From Candidatus Methanoperedentaceae archaeon (GTDB lineage: Archaea > Halobacteriota > Methanosarcinia > Methanosarcinales > Methanoperedenaceae), in contig JACUTP010000125.1 of the NCBI GenBank assembly GCA_014859785.1, positions 1 to 5,527 on the forward strand: DNA of 5,527 nt. The letters are read 5' to 3'. Made by a program: the position numbers and the translations under genes. Numbering within the stretch: position 1 is the first letter of the stretch; each line of letters begins with the position of its first letter. Positions 1 through 5,325 of the stretch are shown piece by piece. The notes under the pieces are model-generated. The model made no database searches. It was not told the origin of the DNA and worked only from the letters and a program-made list of their open reading frames with translations.

Positions 1-131
1 TGCGCCTCTGGAGGGCGCAGACACGTATGCCTTCGGCATACGTGGATTCCAGCTCCAGAAGGAAGGTTCTGGAGTTTGCGCCTCTGGAGGGCGCAGACAC
101 GTATGCCTTCGGCATACGTGGATTCCAGCTC
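1..131. repeat. Palindrome-rich tandem repeat, 76-base period, two copies (first may be cut by the window edge)
   Basis: Positions 1-55 and 77-131 are identical over 55 bases, joined by a 21-base linker (56-76). The unit is built from inverted repeats. Arm 1-6 (TGCGCC) pairs with 14-19 (GGCGCA). Arm 22-31 (CACGTATGCC) pairs with 35-44 (GGCATACGTG), a perfect 10-bp stem with a 3-base loop. Arm 53-60 (CTCCAGAA) pairs with 67-74 (TTCTGGAG), extendable to 10 bp with one G-T pair. The second copy keeps the first two hairpins at 77-95 and 98-120 but lacks the third. CTGGAG at 8-13 could also pair with CTCCAG at 53-58, so alternative folds exist. The array probably continues upstream of the window. 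No family of element is recognised. Confidence 0.9.
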
Positions 132-164
132 AAGATACAGAAGTTAAAACATATCAGGAGATAA
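3..164 (+). other. Open frame through the repeat, possible 3' end of an upstream gene
   Basis: The frame beginning at position 3 has no stop until TAA at 162-164, three bases before the cbiC ATG, which is typical spacing inside an operon. It would read APLEGADTYAFGIRGFQL across the second repeat copy and end in a basic tail, QKLKHIRR. Because the period (76) is not a multiple of three, each repeat copy is read in a different frame. The other two forward frames are also open through most of this stretch, so openness alone is weak evidence. If real, this is the C-terminus of a gene co-transcribed with cbiC; otherwise the stretch is intergenic. Confidence 0.25.
157..160 (+). promoter_or_regulatory. 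Shine-Dalgarno site of the cbiC-like gene
   Basis: GGAG (within AGGAGAT) lies seven bases before the ATG at 168. It fixes this start and suggests translation from a leadered, possibly polycistronic, message. Confidence 0.75.
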
Positions 165-167
165 AAT

Positions 168-791
168 ATGGCAGATGACCTTGGTGCGGTTACACGGGAA
201 GCGCGTGAGATAAGCGAGAAAAGCAGGTATATTGTGAGCAGCATAGTGGACGGCGGCACTCCTGAGGGGAGGATTCGCCAGCGCTGTGTTATTGCAACAG
301 GCGACCCTGAATTTGCAGGACTTATGAGGTTCAATAACAATGCCGTAGAAGCGGGAATTGCTGCAATAAAGAGAGCCGTTTCCATATTTACAGATATCAG
401 GATGGCGCAGGTAGGTATCACGAAATGCGGGCATAACTGCAATGTAAGGTGCGTCCTGGATTACGGAAGCGATATCGCCAGAGAAACCGGTGTGACCCGT
501 ACATCAGCAGGTTTCATGGCGCTGGAGGATGAGCTTGAAGGCGCGATAATCGTTATAGGTAATGCGCCGTCAGCTGCACTGACCGTATGTGGAATGATAC
601 GGAATGGGCTTAAACCTGCATTGTTTGTAGCAACACCTGTTGGTTTCGTGAATGCTGCAGAATCAAAAGAGCTTGTGAGATCGCTTTATATCCCCTCCAT
701 TACCTGCGTCGGGACAAGAGGCGGGACACCTGTTGCGGTTGCTGTAGTGAACGAGCTTGTTCACATATACGCAGAAGAGTGTGGCGTATAA
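168..791 (+). CDS. cbiC: CbiC/CobH-family cobalt-precorrin-8 methylmutase (precorrin-8X methylmutase), catalytic His apparently replaced
   Basis: A 207-residue protein of the usual CbiC length. The family moves a methyl group from C11 to C12 of the corrin ring to give cobyrinate, a late cytosolic step of cobalamin ring synthesis. The C-terminal half is characteristic: AIIVIGNAPSAA (126-137), then a PVGFVNAAESKE segment (157-168) and TRGGTPVAVAVVNEL (183-197). RTSAGF (111-116) also fits. The N-terminal part aligns with the family around RCVIATGDPEF (39-49). In typical members the catalytic histidine sits here (pattern RxIHTTxDxEY), but this protein appears to have Ile42 in its place. Either archaeal relatives tolerate this change, or this is a divergent paralogue. 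The start is supported by GGAG seven bases upstream. No other cobalamin gene is visible, although the repeat region may hide the end of one. Family membership is firm; activity is inferred. Confidence 0.85.
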   Translation: MADDLGAVTREAREISEKSRYIVSSIVDGGTPEGRIRQRCVIATGDPEFAGLMRFNNNAVEAGIAAIKRAVSIFTDIRMAQVGITKCGHNCNVRCVLDYGSDIARETGVTRTSAGFMALEDELEGAIIVIGNAPSAALTVCGMIRNGLKPALFVATPVGFVNAAESKELVRSLYIPSITCVGTRGGTPVAVAVVNELVHIYAEECGV

Positions 792-809
792 CCCTGCCTT
801 AATTTCCTT

Positions 810-1865
810 TCAAGCTTGCTGCTCACGTTCTCCCCTCATTTCTATATTTGTCCTGTATGCAGCGATTATCGCACCAAGAAGCATCGGGGCAGCAAATAAC
901 CCTGCAATACCGCCGACAAGACCCCCGCCGACAAACGCAATGACTATCAGCATGGGATGGATTTTAGACTGGATACTTATGATATAAGGTCGAATCAGGA
1001 TTTCAGGCGGCACTATAATAACAAGCACAGAAACGATAAAGAAAACAATGGCACTGAAGCTGCCCATTTCTAAATACCTGTAAATTGTAAGAGGCACGAT
1101 TATCATGTACGCTGCAAAAATGGGTACAATGGCTGCAACAAGAATCAGTGCTGAAAGTGACATGACATTCCCTACACCAAAAGCCGATAAAACTATTAAT
1201 GACAGTATACCCGCTGCAATCGCAGAATAGGCATTCCCTATAAATATGGCTGAAAGTATGCCGTCAAGATGCCAGAGGAATCTTTTTGAAAAGCCCTTTA
1301 TATCTGCCGGGATAATCTCCACGATTCTCTCAACAAGACGCGGACCGTCAATAAGCAAAAAGAAACACAGGAAAACCGCAATCAATATATTTATCATAAA
1401 TAATGTAAAACTCATAAAAATATTTCCAACAGGTAATTCCCTTATAAAAGGCAGGATATACGATGTAAAATTCAAGATAATATCCTTGGTTTTAAACTCA
1501 ATGAATTCCGGGAGGGTCAGGCTTTCAACCACGTTAAAAAGTGCATTTATCACAATTATATGGTTTCTAACTGCCCAGATAATATGGTTAAAAATCTCGA
1601 TAATACCAAGACCAATGATTAGAAAAATCGGAAGAACAATAACAATCATTGCAATAAATGGGGAAAGTTTCGGGCTATACTTTTCAAAATAACGTTTCAG
1701 GGGTCTGCAGATGTATGCCAGTAATATCCCGAGTACAATTCCGTCCAGCAGGGGCATTAATATTAAAGAAAACAAAACGAATACAGCAAGTATGGTTATG
1801 AAAAGGGCAATTTTCCATTTATTCTTGATTAGAATTGATACTCCGTCAATTTCATTGGCTGCCAT
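810..1865 (-). CDS. AI-2E family transporter (TqsA/PerM-like multispanning membrane protein)
   Basis: A 351-residue, very hydrophobic protein with about eight predicted membrane spans: roughly 18-38, 40-52, 68-95, 146-172, 203-232, 235-258, 266-290 and 304-336. The length and layout match the AI-2E transporter family (about 340-370 residues): a paired N-terminal hairpin, a soluble stretch at about 95-145, and a conserved C-terminal bundle. Family hallmarks seen are PPEILIRPYI (286-295) and the segment from HP (303-304) through GGGLVGGIAGLFAAP (313-327). Members include the E. coli autoinducer-2 exporter TqsA and several sodium/proton antiporters, so the substrate cannot be assigned. The start at 1865 has no Shine-Dalgarno sequence. 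The palindromic TATA-like box centred near 1894 would put the transcript start at about 1867, consistent with a leaderless message. The gene ends 18 bases from the convergent cbiC-like gene. Confidence 0.9.
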   Translation of the reverse strand: MAANEIDGVSILIKNKWKIALFITILAVFVLFSLILMPLLDGIVLGILLAYICRPLKRYFEKYSPKLSPFIAMIVIVLPIFLIIGLGIIEIFNHIIWAVRNHIIVINALFNVVESLTLPEFIEFKTKDIILNFTSYILPFIRELPVGNIFMSFTLFMINILIAVFLCFFLLIDGPRLVERIVEIIPADIKGFSKRFLWHLDGILSAIFIGNAYSAIAAGILSLIVLSAFGVGNVMSLSALILVAAIVPIFAAYMIIVPLTIYRYLEMGSFSAIVFFIVSVLVIIVPPEILIRPYIISIQSKIHPMLIVIAFVGGGLVGGIAGLFAAPMLLGAIIAAYRTNIEMRGEREQQA

Positions 1866-1888
1866 TCGTAATATGTAATGTTTTAAAG

Positions 1889-1900
1889 TAATATATATTA
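1889..1900. promoter_or_regulatory. Palindromic TATA-like element, probable shared divergent promoter
   Basis: TAATATATATTA is a perfect 12-bp palindrome lying between the divergent AI-2E and rubredoxin genes. Archaeal transcription starts about 25-27 bases from the box centre. That predicts starts near 1867 on the minus strand (two bases before the AI-2E ATG) and near 1921 on the plus strand (a leader of about 50 bases before the rubredoxin ATG). Confidence 0.5.
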
Positions 1901-1971
1901 ATTGTCTAAGGGTGATGTCGCCGGGTGAGCCGTGGAAAAGGTTAAAAACCAGTGGGAGAAAAGAATACTAT

Positions 1972-2133
1972 ATGGAAAAGTGGAAATGTACATTGTGTGA
2001 TTATGTCTACGATGAAGCTGCCGGGGATGCTGACAGCGGAGTTGAGCCGGGTACTGCTTTTGATGACCTGCCTGATGACTGGGTTTGCCCGTGGTGTGGC
2101 GCGCCAAAGGATGCGTTTGAGAAAGTGGAATAA
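1972..2133 (+). CDS. Rubredoxin
   Basis: A 53-residue protein of exactly the usual rubredoxin length. The four iron ligands are in two CxxC knuckles: Cys6/Cys9 in KCTLCDYVYD, and Cys39/Cys42 in WVCPWCGAPKDAF. The family landmarks are present: YVYDE, a Gly/Pro-rich middle and the DDWVCPxCG motif. It holds one mononuclear iron and carries single electrons in the cytoplasm. In strict anaerobes the partners are often oxygen or superoxide detoxifying enzymes; none is visible here. In-frame starts at 1912 (GTG) and 1915 (ATG) would add a 19-20-residue tail foreign to the family. They also lie upstream of the transcript start predicted from the TATA element, so 1972 is preferred. A GGGAG at 1954-1958 is somewhat distant (13 bases). 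Confidence 0.95.
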   Translation: MEKWKCTLCDYVYDEAAGDADSGVEPGTAFDDLPDDWVCPWCGAPKDAFEKVE

Positions 2134-2139
2134 TCTATC

Positions 2140-2475
2140 CTAGAAACGGCTGAAGTAAGCAAGGATTATTACAAGCACCCCTGTTAAAAAGAGCGCCCAG
2201 AACAGGAATTTCTGTGCCCGTTCACTTAACCCGAAGTCAAGAGCGAATACACGGAAACCGTTCAGAGCATGCGGAACCACAAGAACCAGAAGAATAAAGA
2301 GCCTGCTTTTTGACTGGATAAACAGGGTATCCAGTATGAAATCAAAAGGCGTGGACACGCCTGGAAAGTGCACCCACCAGATATGAATGAACAGGTAGAA
2401 TGCCAGAAGGAGACCTGTGATGCGCTGGAGCAGCCATGCCCACATGCCTGTCCCGTAAGCCATATCCTTTCTCAT
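2140..2475 (-). CDS. Succinate dehydrogenase/fumarate reductase membrane-anchor (cytochrome b) subunit
   Basis: A 111-residue protein with three predicted membrane helices (about 12-35, 57-77 and 87-108), as expected for an SdhC/SdhD-type anchor. WAWLLQRITGLLLAFYLFIH (13-32) matches the first helix, with Arg18 near the quinone site. HALNGFRVFALDFG (69-82) matches the HxxxGxRxxxxD signature, whose histidine (His69) is the axial haem b ligand. The protein anchors the catalytic subunits to the membrane and exchanges electrons with quinone (methanophenazine or menaquinone in methanogen relatives; inferred). The ATG at 2475 starts two bases after the stop codon of the iron-sulfur subunit gene, with an AGGT upstream inside that gene, so translation is probably coupled. 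ATG at 2463 is an alternative start. Six bases separate its stop from the convergent rubredoxin stop. No second anchor gene follows, and whether this is the C or D subunit cannot be decided here. Confidence 0.82.
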   Translation of the reverse strand: MRKDMAYGTGMWAWLLQRITGLLLAFYLFIHIWWVHFPGVSTPFDFILDTLFIQSKSRLFILLVLVVPHALNGFRVFALDFGLSERAQKFLFWALFLTGVLVIILAYFSRF

Positions 2476-2477
2476 AA

Positions 2478-3260
2478 TTACCTGAATATTGTCTTTATCC
2501 TGTGTTTAATTGTTCCCCTCATTAATCCTGTGATGGCATTGGTGGGAGGTACCTGTTTAGGACATACCTCCACGCACCTGTATACCTCATCGCATGCCCA
2601 TATACCTTTAGTTGCATCAACCCTGTCCACAATTTCTTCACGGTTTTTGCTTCTGGAGTCTGCATAGAACCGCCATGCCTTTGCGAGTGCAGCAGGTCCG
2701 ATGAAGTCCCCGTCCCTTGCAAATGAAGGGCATGCACCATAGCAAAGCCCGCACAGGATGCATTCTGCATAATTTTTTACTTTTTCAAGGTCACGAGGGG
2801 ACATTAACATCTCAGTCTCTGGCAGTGTTTCTCCCCCGACAAACCATGGTTTAACGCCTTCATAATGCCTGAGGAAATGCTCGATATCCACGATAAGGTC
2901 CCTGATGACCGGCATTGAAGGGAGGGGTTCAACGAGGATTTCGTTACCGGTTTTAATTTCAGGTTTTGCAAGGGGTCCGTACTTTGCTATGCCCAGGACC
3001 TTTTCCCCCGAAATCCCGGATACCTGTGTGCGGCATGCAAGTCTGTGCTTCTTGTTGATGAGCATGGCGCATGAACCGCATACTGCACCCCTGCATGAGT
3101 ACCTGAATGCAAGGGTGCTGTCCTGTTCATCCTGAATCTGGAAGAGCGCATCAAGTACTGACATGTGCGGCATGGCTTTTACATCAAAGGTGTCAAACCA
3201 CGATTTTTCCCCGTCGAATCTCCTGATCTTAAATTTCATGTAATAATCCGCTGTTTTCAT
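2478..3260 (-). CDS. sdhB: Succinate dehydrogenase/fumarate reductase iron-sulfur subunit
   Basis: A 260-residue protein carrying all three clusters of an SdhB/FrdB chain. The N-terminal plant-type [2Fe-2S] site is SCRGAVCGSC (55-64) with Cys56, 61, 64 and 76. The C-terminal ferredoxin domain has CILCGLCYGACP (167-178) and Cys223, Cys229 and Cys233 (CVEVCPK). Spacing follows the canonical [4Fe-4S] plus [3Fe-4S] arrangement, and GDFIGPAALAKAWRFYADSR (184-203) matches the segment between the cysteine groups. It relays electrons between the FAD subunit and the membrane quinone; sequence alone does not decide the direction. The ATG at 3260 has GGAAAG five bases upstream. ATG at 3239 (MKFKIRRF) matches the usual family N-terminus, and the TATA-like box at 3277-3284 predicts a transcript start near 3254, so the shorter start may be used. 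The flavoprotein gene is not adjacent. Confidence 0.94.
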   Translation of the reverse strand: MKTADYYMKFKIRRFDGEKSWFDTFDVKAMPHMSVLDALFQIQDEQDSTLAFRYSCRGAVCGSCAMLINKKHRLACRTQVSGISGEKVLGIAKYGPLAKPEIKTGNEILVEPLPSMPVIRDLIVDIEHFLRHYEGVKPWFVGGETLPETEMLMSPRDLEKVKNYAECILCGLCYGACPSFARDGDFIGPAALAKAWRFYADSRSKNREEIVDRVDATKGIWACDEVYRCVEVCPKQVPPTNAITGLMRGTIKHRIKTIFR

Positions 3261-3274
3261 AATTTCTTTCCAGG

Positions 3275-3291
3275 ATTATATAAATCACGTG
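3275..3291 (-). promoter_or_regulatory. TATA-like box with adjacent CACGTG palindrome upstream of sdhB
   Basis: Read on the minus strand, CACGTG (3291-3286) is followed directly by ATTTATATAAT (3285-3275). The second part resembles an archaeal TATA box; the palindrome sits where the BRE element would be, so a bound protein could block or assist TFB. Two further copies of GTTTAAA lie upstream at 3303-3309 and 3319-3325. The assignment rests on pattern only. Confidence 0.4.
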
Positions 3292-3359
3292 GTAACAACA
3301 GGGTTTAAATTACGTTTTGTTTAAAGACACCGTCATGCTTATGATGCGATAGAAAGCAG

Positions 3360-3686
3360 CTAAAAAACACCGCACGCAAAATTTGAGATGATTTCCCCAT
3401 ACCCAGGAGTCTTTATGCCGTACAGGCACTGGCGTGCATCCTTAAAGTATATGCGCTCCTCCAGGATTCCTTCTTTTTTAAGGATACTCAGGGCATATCG
3501 AACCGTACGCGGTGGAAGGTAACTTTCGGCAACGATATCCTTCTGGGTCATAAGACCCCTGTATTCCAGCACTTTTAAAACGAGTTTTACGGAAGGGGAG
3601 AGGTGTTCTATCTTACATGTATAAACCTCATGCACGTCTGCTGTTTCAGAATACAGGTATTTATCATCCGTTTTTTGCGCGTTCAC
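3360..3686 (-). CDS. Archaeal winged helix-turn-helix (MarR-like) transcriptional regulator
   Basis: A 108-residue protein with one winged-helix DNA-binding domain. Helix 1 is LSPSVKLVLKVLEYRG (29-44), helix 2 is MTQKDIVAES (46-55), and the recognition helix is LPPRTVRYALSILKKEG (57-73). A wing follows with strands ILEERIYF (74-81) and CLYGI (87-91). The pattern 'TQKDI...LPPRTVRYAL..L...GIL' is common in small MarR/ArsR-like archaeal regulators of about 100-110 residues. No effector domain is seen; Cys24, Cys87 and Cys105 are the only cysteines. The start is GTG at 3686 with no Shine-Dalgarno. A TTTAAGTT box at 3716-3709 would place the transcript start almost on the GTG, consistent with a leaderless message. 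It lies 99 bases upstream of sdhB on the same strand and could regulate it, though nothing proves this. Confidence 0.75.
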   Translation of the reverse strand: MNAQKTDDKYLYSETADVHEVYTCKIEHLSPSVKLVLKVLEYRGLMTQKDIVAESYLPPRTVRYALSILKKEGILEERIYFKDARQCLYGIKTPGYGEIISNFACGVF

Positions 3687-3758
3687 GGCGTTTACAATGT
3701 ACTGATATAACTTAAATCTTTAGGCAAAAACTGCCGGTAAAATCTGAAATTCACTATG

Positions 3759-3971
3759 TCAAATTCTTTTTGAAAGCAGAACGGCTCTCAACCTGTTTTT
3801 ATTTTTCAGTGCCGTATTAAATTTTTCAAGGTCGGTTTCATCCCTGTGATATAATATATTAGGCTCCCCCTCTGTGTAATAAGTCTTAATTTCCTTATAA
3901 TACTCATGATGCAGAGGGTGCAGGTTATAGAGAACAAAGTCGATAAAACCAATGCAATACTCGAAAAGGTA
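3759..3971 (-). pseudogene. Start-less reading frame, probable 3' remnant of an unrecognised gene
   Basis: On the minus strand a frame is open for 70 codons from just after a TGA (3974-3972) to a TGA stop (3761-3759). It has no ATG, GTG or TTG near its 5' end, so it cannot be translated as an intact gene. Its composition is protein-like: it contains FIDFVLYNLHPLHHEYY (residues 9-25), an acidic HRDETDLEKF (42-51), and a basic tail KNKNRLRAVLLSKRI (56-70). The frame one base over gives LTDRYSDTF from a TTG at 4006, so a single-base change near 3965 could join a short N-terminus to it. Beyond that the DNA is AT-rich with further in-frame stops. The family is not recognised. The best reading is a truncated or frameshifted gene; an untranslated chance frame is the alternative. 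Confidence 0.45.
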
Positions 3972-3993
3972 TCAGAGTAACGGTCAGTCAAAT

Positions 3994-4034
3994 AAAATAT
4001 AAACAATATGAATTTAATTATAAGAATGGAAGTG
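3994..4034 (+). promoter_or_regulatory. TATA-like box and ribosome binding site of the PLDc_N-like gene
   Basis: AAAATATAAAC at 3994-4004 would give a transcript start near 4025. GGAAGTG at 4028-4034 lies five bases before the GTG start at 4040 and supports that start. Confidence 0.45.
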
Positions 4035-4039
4035 ATAAA

Positions 4040-4258
4040 GTGATTGGAGTAAGTGAAATATTCTTGATTCTATTTGTTCCTGTATTCTTGTTTGCAATTG
4101 TCTTCTGGCTCTGGATGCTGACAGACTGTTTGAAGAGGCAGGATGATAAGTTCGCAGTTGGCGGAAATAATGCAAAGTTGATATGGGTTCTGGTGATTGT
4201 ATTTACAGGGATTATCGGGGCGCTGGTTTATTATTTTATGATAAAAATAAGGGATTGA
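4040..4258 (+). CDS. Small two-helix membrane protein, PLDc_N (phospholipase D-nuclease N-terminal) type
   Basis: A 72-residue protein with two membrane helices (about 5-28 and 46-67). A short polar loop with charged residues (CLKRQDDK, 30-37) joins them. FWLWMLTDCLKR (22-33) and KLIWVLVIVFTGIIGALVYY (46-65) match the PLDc_N domain, which occurs at the N-terminus of cardiolipin synthases and, as here, as a stand-alone protein. The role of the stand-alone form is not known; it has no catalytic phospholipase motif. The GTG start is supported by GGAAGTG five bases upstream. Neighbours do not inform function. Confidence 0.78.
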   Translation: MIGVSEIFLILFVPVFLFAIVFWLWMLTDCLKRQDDKFAVGGNNAKLIWVLVIVFTGIIGALVYYFMIKIRD

Positions 4259-4449
4259 AGTAGATACAGGTATATTGAGCATGGTTATAGAATTAATTAG
4301 TTAAAAAGCAAAGGTGATTGACTATAGTTGGAGATGGATAATCCGAAGCTTTATTTAGCACATCATAATTCTTGGCAAGGGTAGGACAGTAAGTCATTTC
4401 AGTCTGGCTGAGAGTATAAGACAACTATACCGCAGTTTATCGCATGAGA

Positions 4450-4517
4450 GATGAGATTTATGCGCCTTGTTCTATGGAAAACCGCATCCCTTTCAAGCAA
4501 GGATGGCACGTCTCATC
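4450..4517 (+). other. Extended imperfect hairpin upstream of the methyltransferase gene
   Basis: GATGAGA (4450-4456) pairs with TCTCATC (4511-4517). Inside it TGC (4461-4463) pairs with GCA (4506-4508), and CCTTG (4465-4469) with CAAGG (4498-4502). The 28-base apical region is left mostly unpaired. The three stems are collinear with small internal loops, so one arm of about 15 pairs is possible. It could be a structured RNA or chance. Confidence 0.35.
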
Positions 4518-4541
4518 ATAATACCTGCGTCCAAGGAAAAT

Positions 4542-4549
4542 TGTTATAT
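4542..4549 (+). promoter_or_regulatory. TATA-like box placing the transcript start on the methyltransferase ATG
   Basis: TGTTATAT is preceded by the purine-rich AAGGAAAA (4533-4540), BRE-like. Its centre is 27 bases before the ATG at 4573, and no Shine-Dalgarno is present, so a leaderless message is likely. Confidence 0.45.
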
Positions 4550-4572
4550 GTGAGACATATATTATTAAGATT

Positions 4573-5202
4573 ATGAATGGCTCAATGAAAGAACACTGGG
4601 ATGAAATTTATGCGGTATTGGATGCAGATGATCTGACCTGGTATGAAGAAATACCTGAGCCTTCTATCAAATTAGTATCTATGTGTCACATAAATATAGA
4701 CGAATCTATTTTAGATGTGGGGGCAGGTGCATCAACATTTATTGATTATCTCATTATTCAAGGATTCAAAAATATCATTGCTACAGACATAAGTGAAATA
4801 GCTTTGAACAAGCTAAAAGAAAGATTGGGTGAAGAAAAAGCCTCCTTAGTAAGATGGATAGTAGATGATATTACTCAACCGATTCACATCCAGAATTTGA
4901 GGGAAATTTCTGTGTGGCATGATAGGGCGGTTTTACATTTCCTATTAGAAGAAAAACAGCAACAACAGTACTTATCCACGTTAAATAAAGTGATTAGAAA
5001 AGGCGGTTATGTTATTATTGCTGCCTTCTCATTAGAGGGAGCAAAAAAATGTAGCGGTTTGAATATTAAAAATTATGACCAAAACATTTTGGCAAAATTC
5101 TTAGGAGAGGATTTTAGCCTGCTTGAATATTTTGATTATACGCATTATATGCCTTCGGGCGACCCAAGACCATACATATATACCTTATTCCAAAAAAAAT
5201 AA
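4573..5202 (+). CDS. Class I SAM-dependent methyltransferase
   Basis: A 209-residue single-domain protein with a Rossmann methyltransferase fold. It opens with KEHWDEIYAVLDADDLTWYE (6-25), typical of a subgroup whose members begin 'HWDxxY....WYQ'. Motif I is ILDVGAGAS (46-54), the glycine-rich SAM loop. The acidic end of strand 2 is TDIS (71-74), and VDDI (97-100) lies at strand 3. VWHDRAVLHFL (114-124) is the strand-4 block characteristic of this subgroup, followed by KGGYVIIAAF (143-152). The C-terminus ending PYIYTLFQKK matches relatives. The methyl acceptor cannot be inferred; small-molecule, thiol or metalloid acceptors are all possible. It is monocistronic by position. The gene is visibly more AT-rich than cbiC or sdhB and rich in AAA and ATT codons, which hints at separate ancestry. 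ATG at 4585 is a less likely start. Confidence 0.9.
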   Translation: MNGSMKEHWDEIYAVLDADDLTWYEEIPEPSIKLVSMCHINIDESILDVGAGASTFIDYLIIQGFKNIIATDISEIALNKLKERLGEEKASLVRWIVDDITQPIHIQNLREISVWHDRAVLHFLLEEKQQQQYLSTLNKVIRKGGYVIIAAFSLEGAKKCSGLNIKNYDQNILAKFLGEDFSLLEYFDYTHYMPSGDPRPYIYTLFQKK

Positions 5203-5325
5203 GCTGGTAAGGATAATCAGACACAGGCAGCAGGCGCTCCGCAAGAGATAAACAGGAGCTGGTGGGTTCGGTTGACAGAGTGCGCTCATATGGTGATGGA
5301 ACAGAACTCTTGGTAGTTCAAAAAG

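Larger units (their letters stand above)
4259..4572. other. Intergenic stretch with broken short frames and inverted repeats, no intact gene seen
   Basis: This 314-base stretch has no convincing intact gene. Three short forward frames in different phases read protein-like: MDNPKLYLAHHNSWQG (4334-4381), KGRTVSHFSLAESIRQLYRS (4377-4436), and IYAPCSMENRIPFKQGWHVS (4456-4515, in a frame open from 4420 to the TAA at 4521). They could be pieces of a frameshifted old gene, or chance. Inverted repeats include TATAGTTG at 4323-4330 with CAACTATA at 4422-4429, and GTATA at 4414-4418 with TATAC at 4426-4430. No tRNA or known riboswitch pattern was recognised. The last 30 bases hold the methyltransferase promoter. 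Confidence 0.4.

Noticed and set aside
1..131. CRISPR array
   Set aside because: The identical blocks are 55 bases and strongly palindromic throughout, with only one 21-base linker that is itself part of a hairpin. Unit size and structure do not fit repeat-spacer organisation.
1246..1692. Forward frame of 148 codons antisense to the AI-2E gene
   Set aside because: It has a low-complexity, lysine- and isoleucine-rich composition produced by reading the complement of a hydrophobic membrane gene. The opposite strand carries clear family motifs.
1912..1971. Longer rubredoxin starting at GTG 1912 or ATG 1915
   Set aside because: The added 19-20 residues have no counterpart in rubredoxins, and the predicted transcript start (about 1921) lies downstream of these codons.
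3806..4006. 66-residue hydrophobic minus-strand frame starting at a TTG
   Set aside because: It overlaps, one frame over, the more protein-like remnant at 3759-3971. It has a weak start, no ribosome binding site and no family resemblance, so it is probably a shadow apart from its first few codons.
5248..5275. Possible tRNA T-arm because of GGTTCG
   Set aside because: No acceptor, anticodon or D-arm pairing could be found at suitable distances on either strand.
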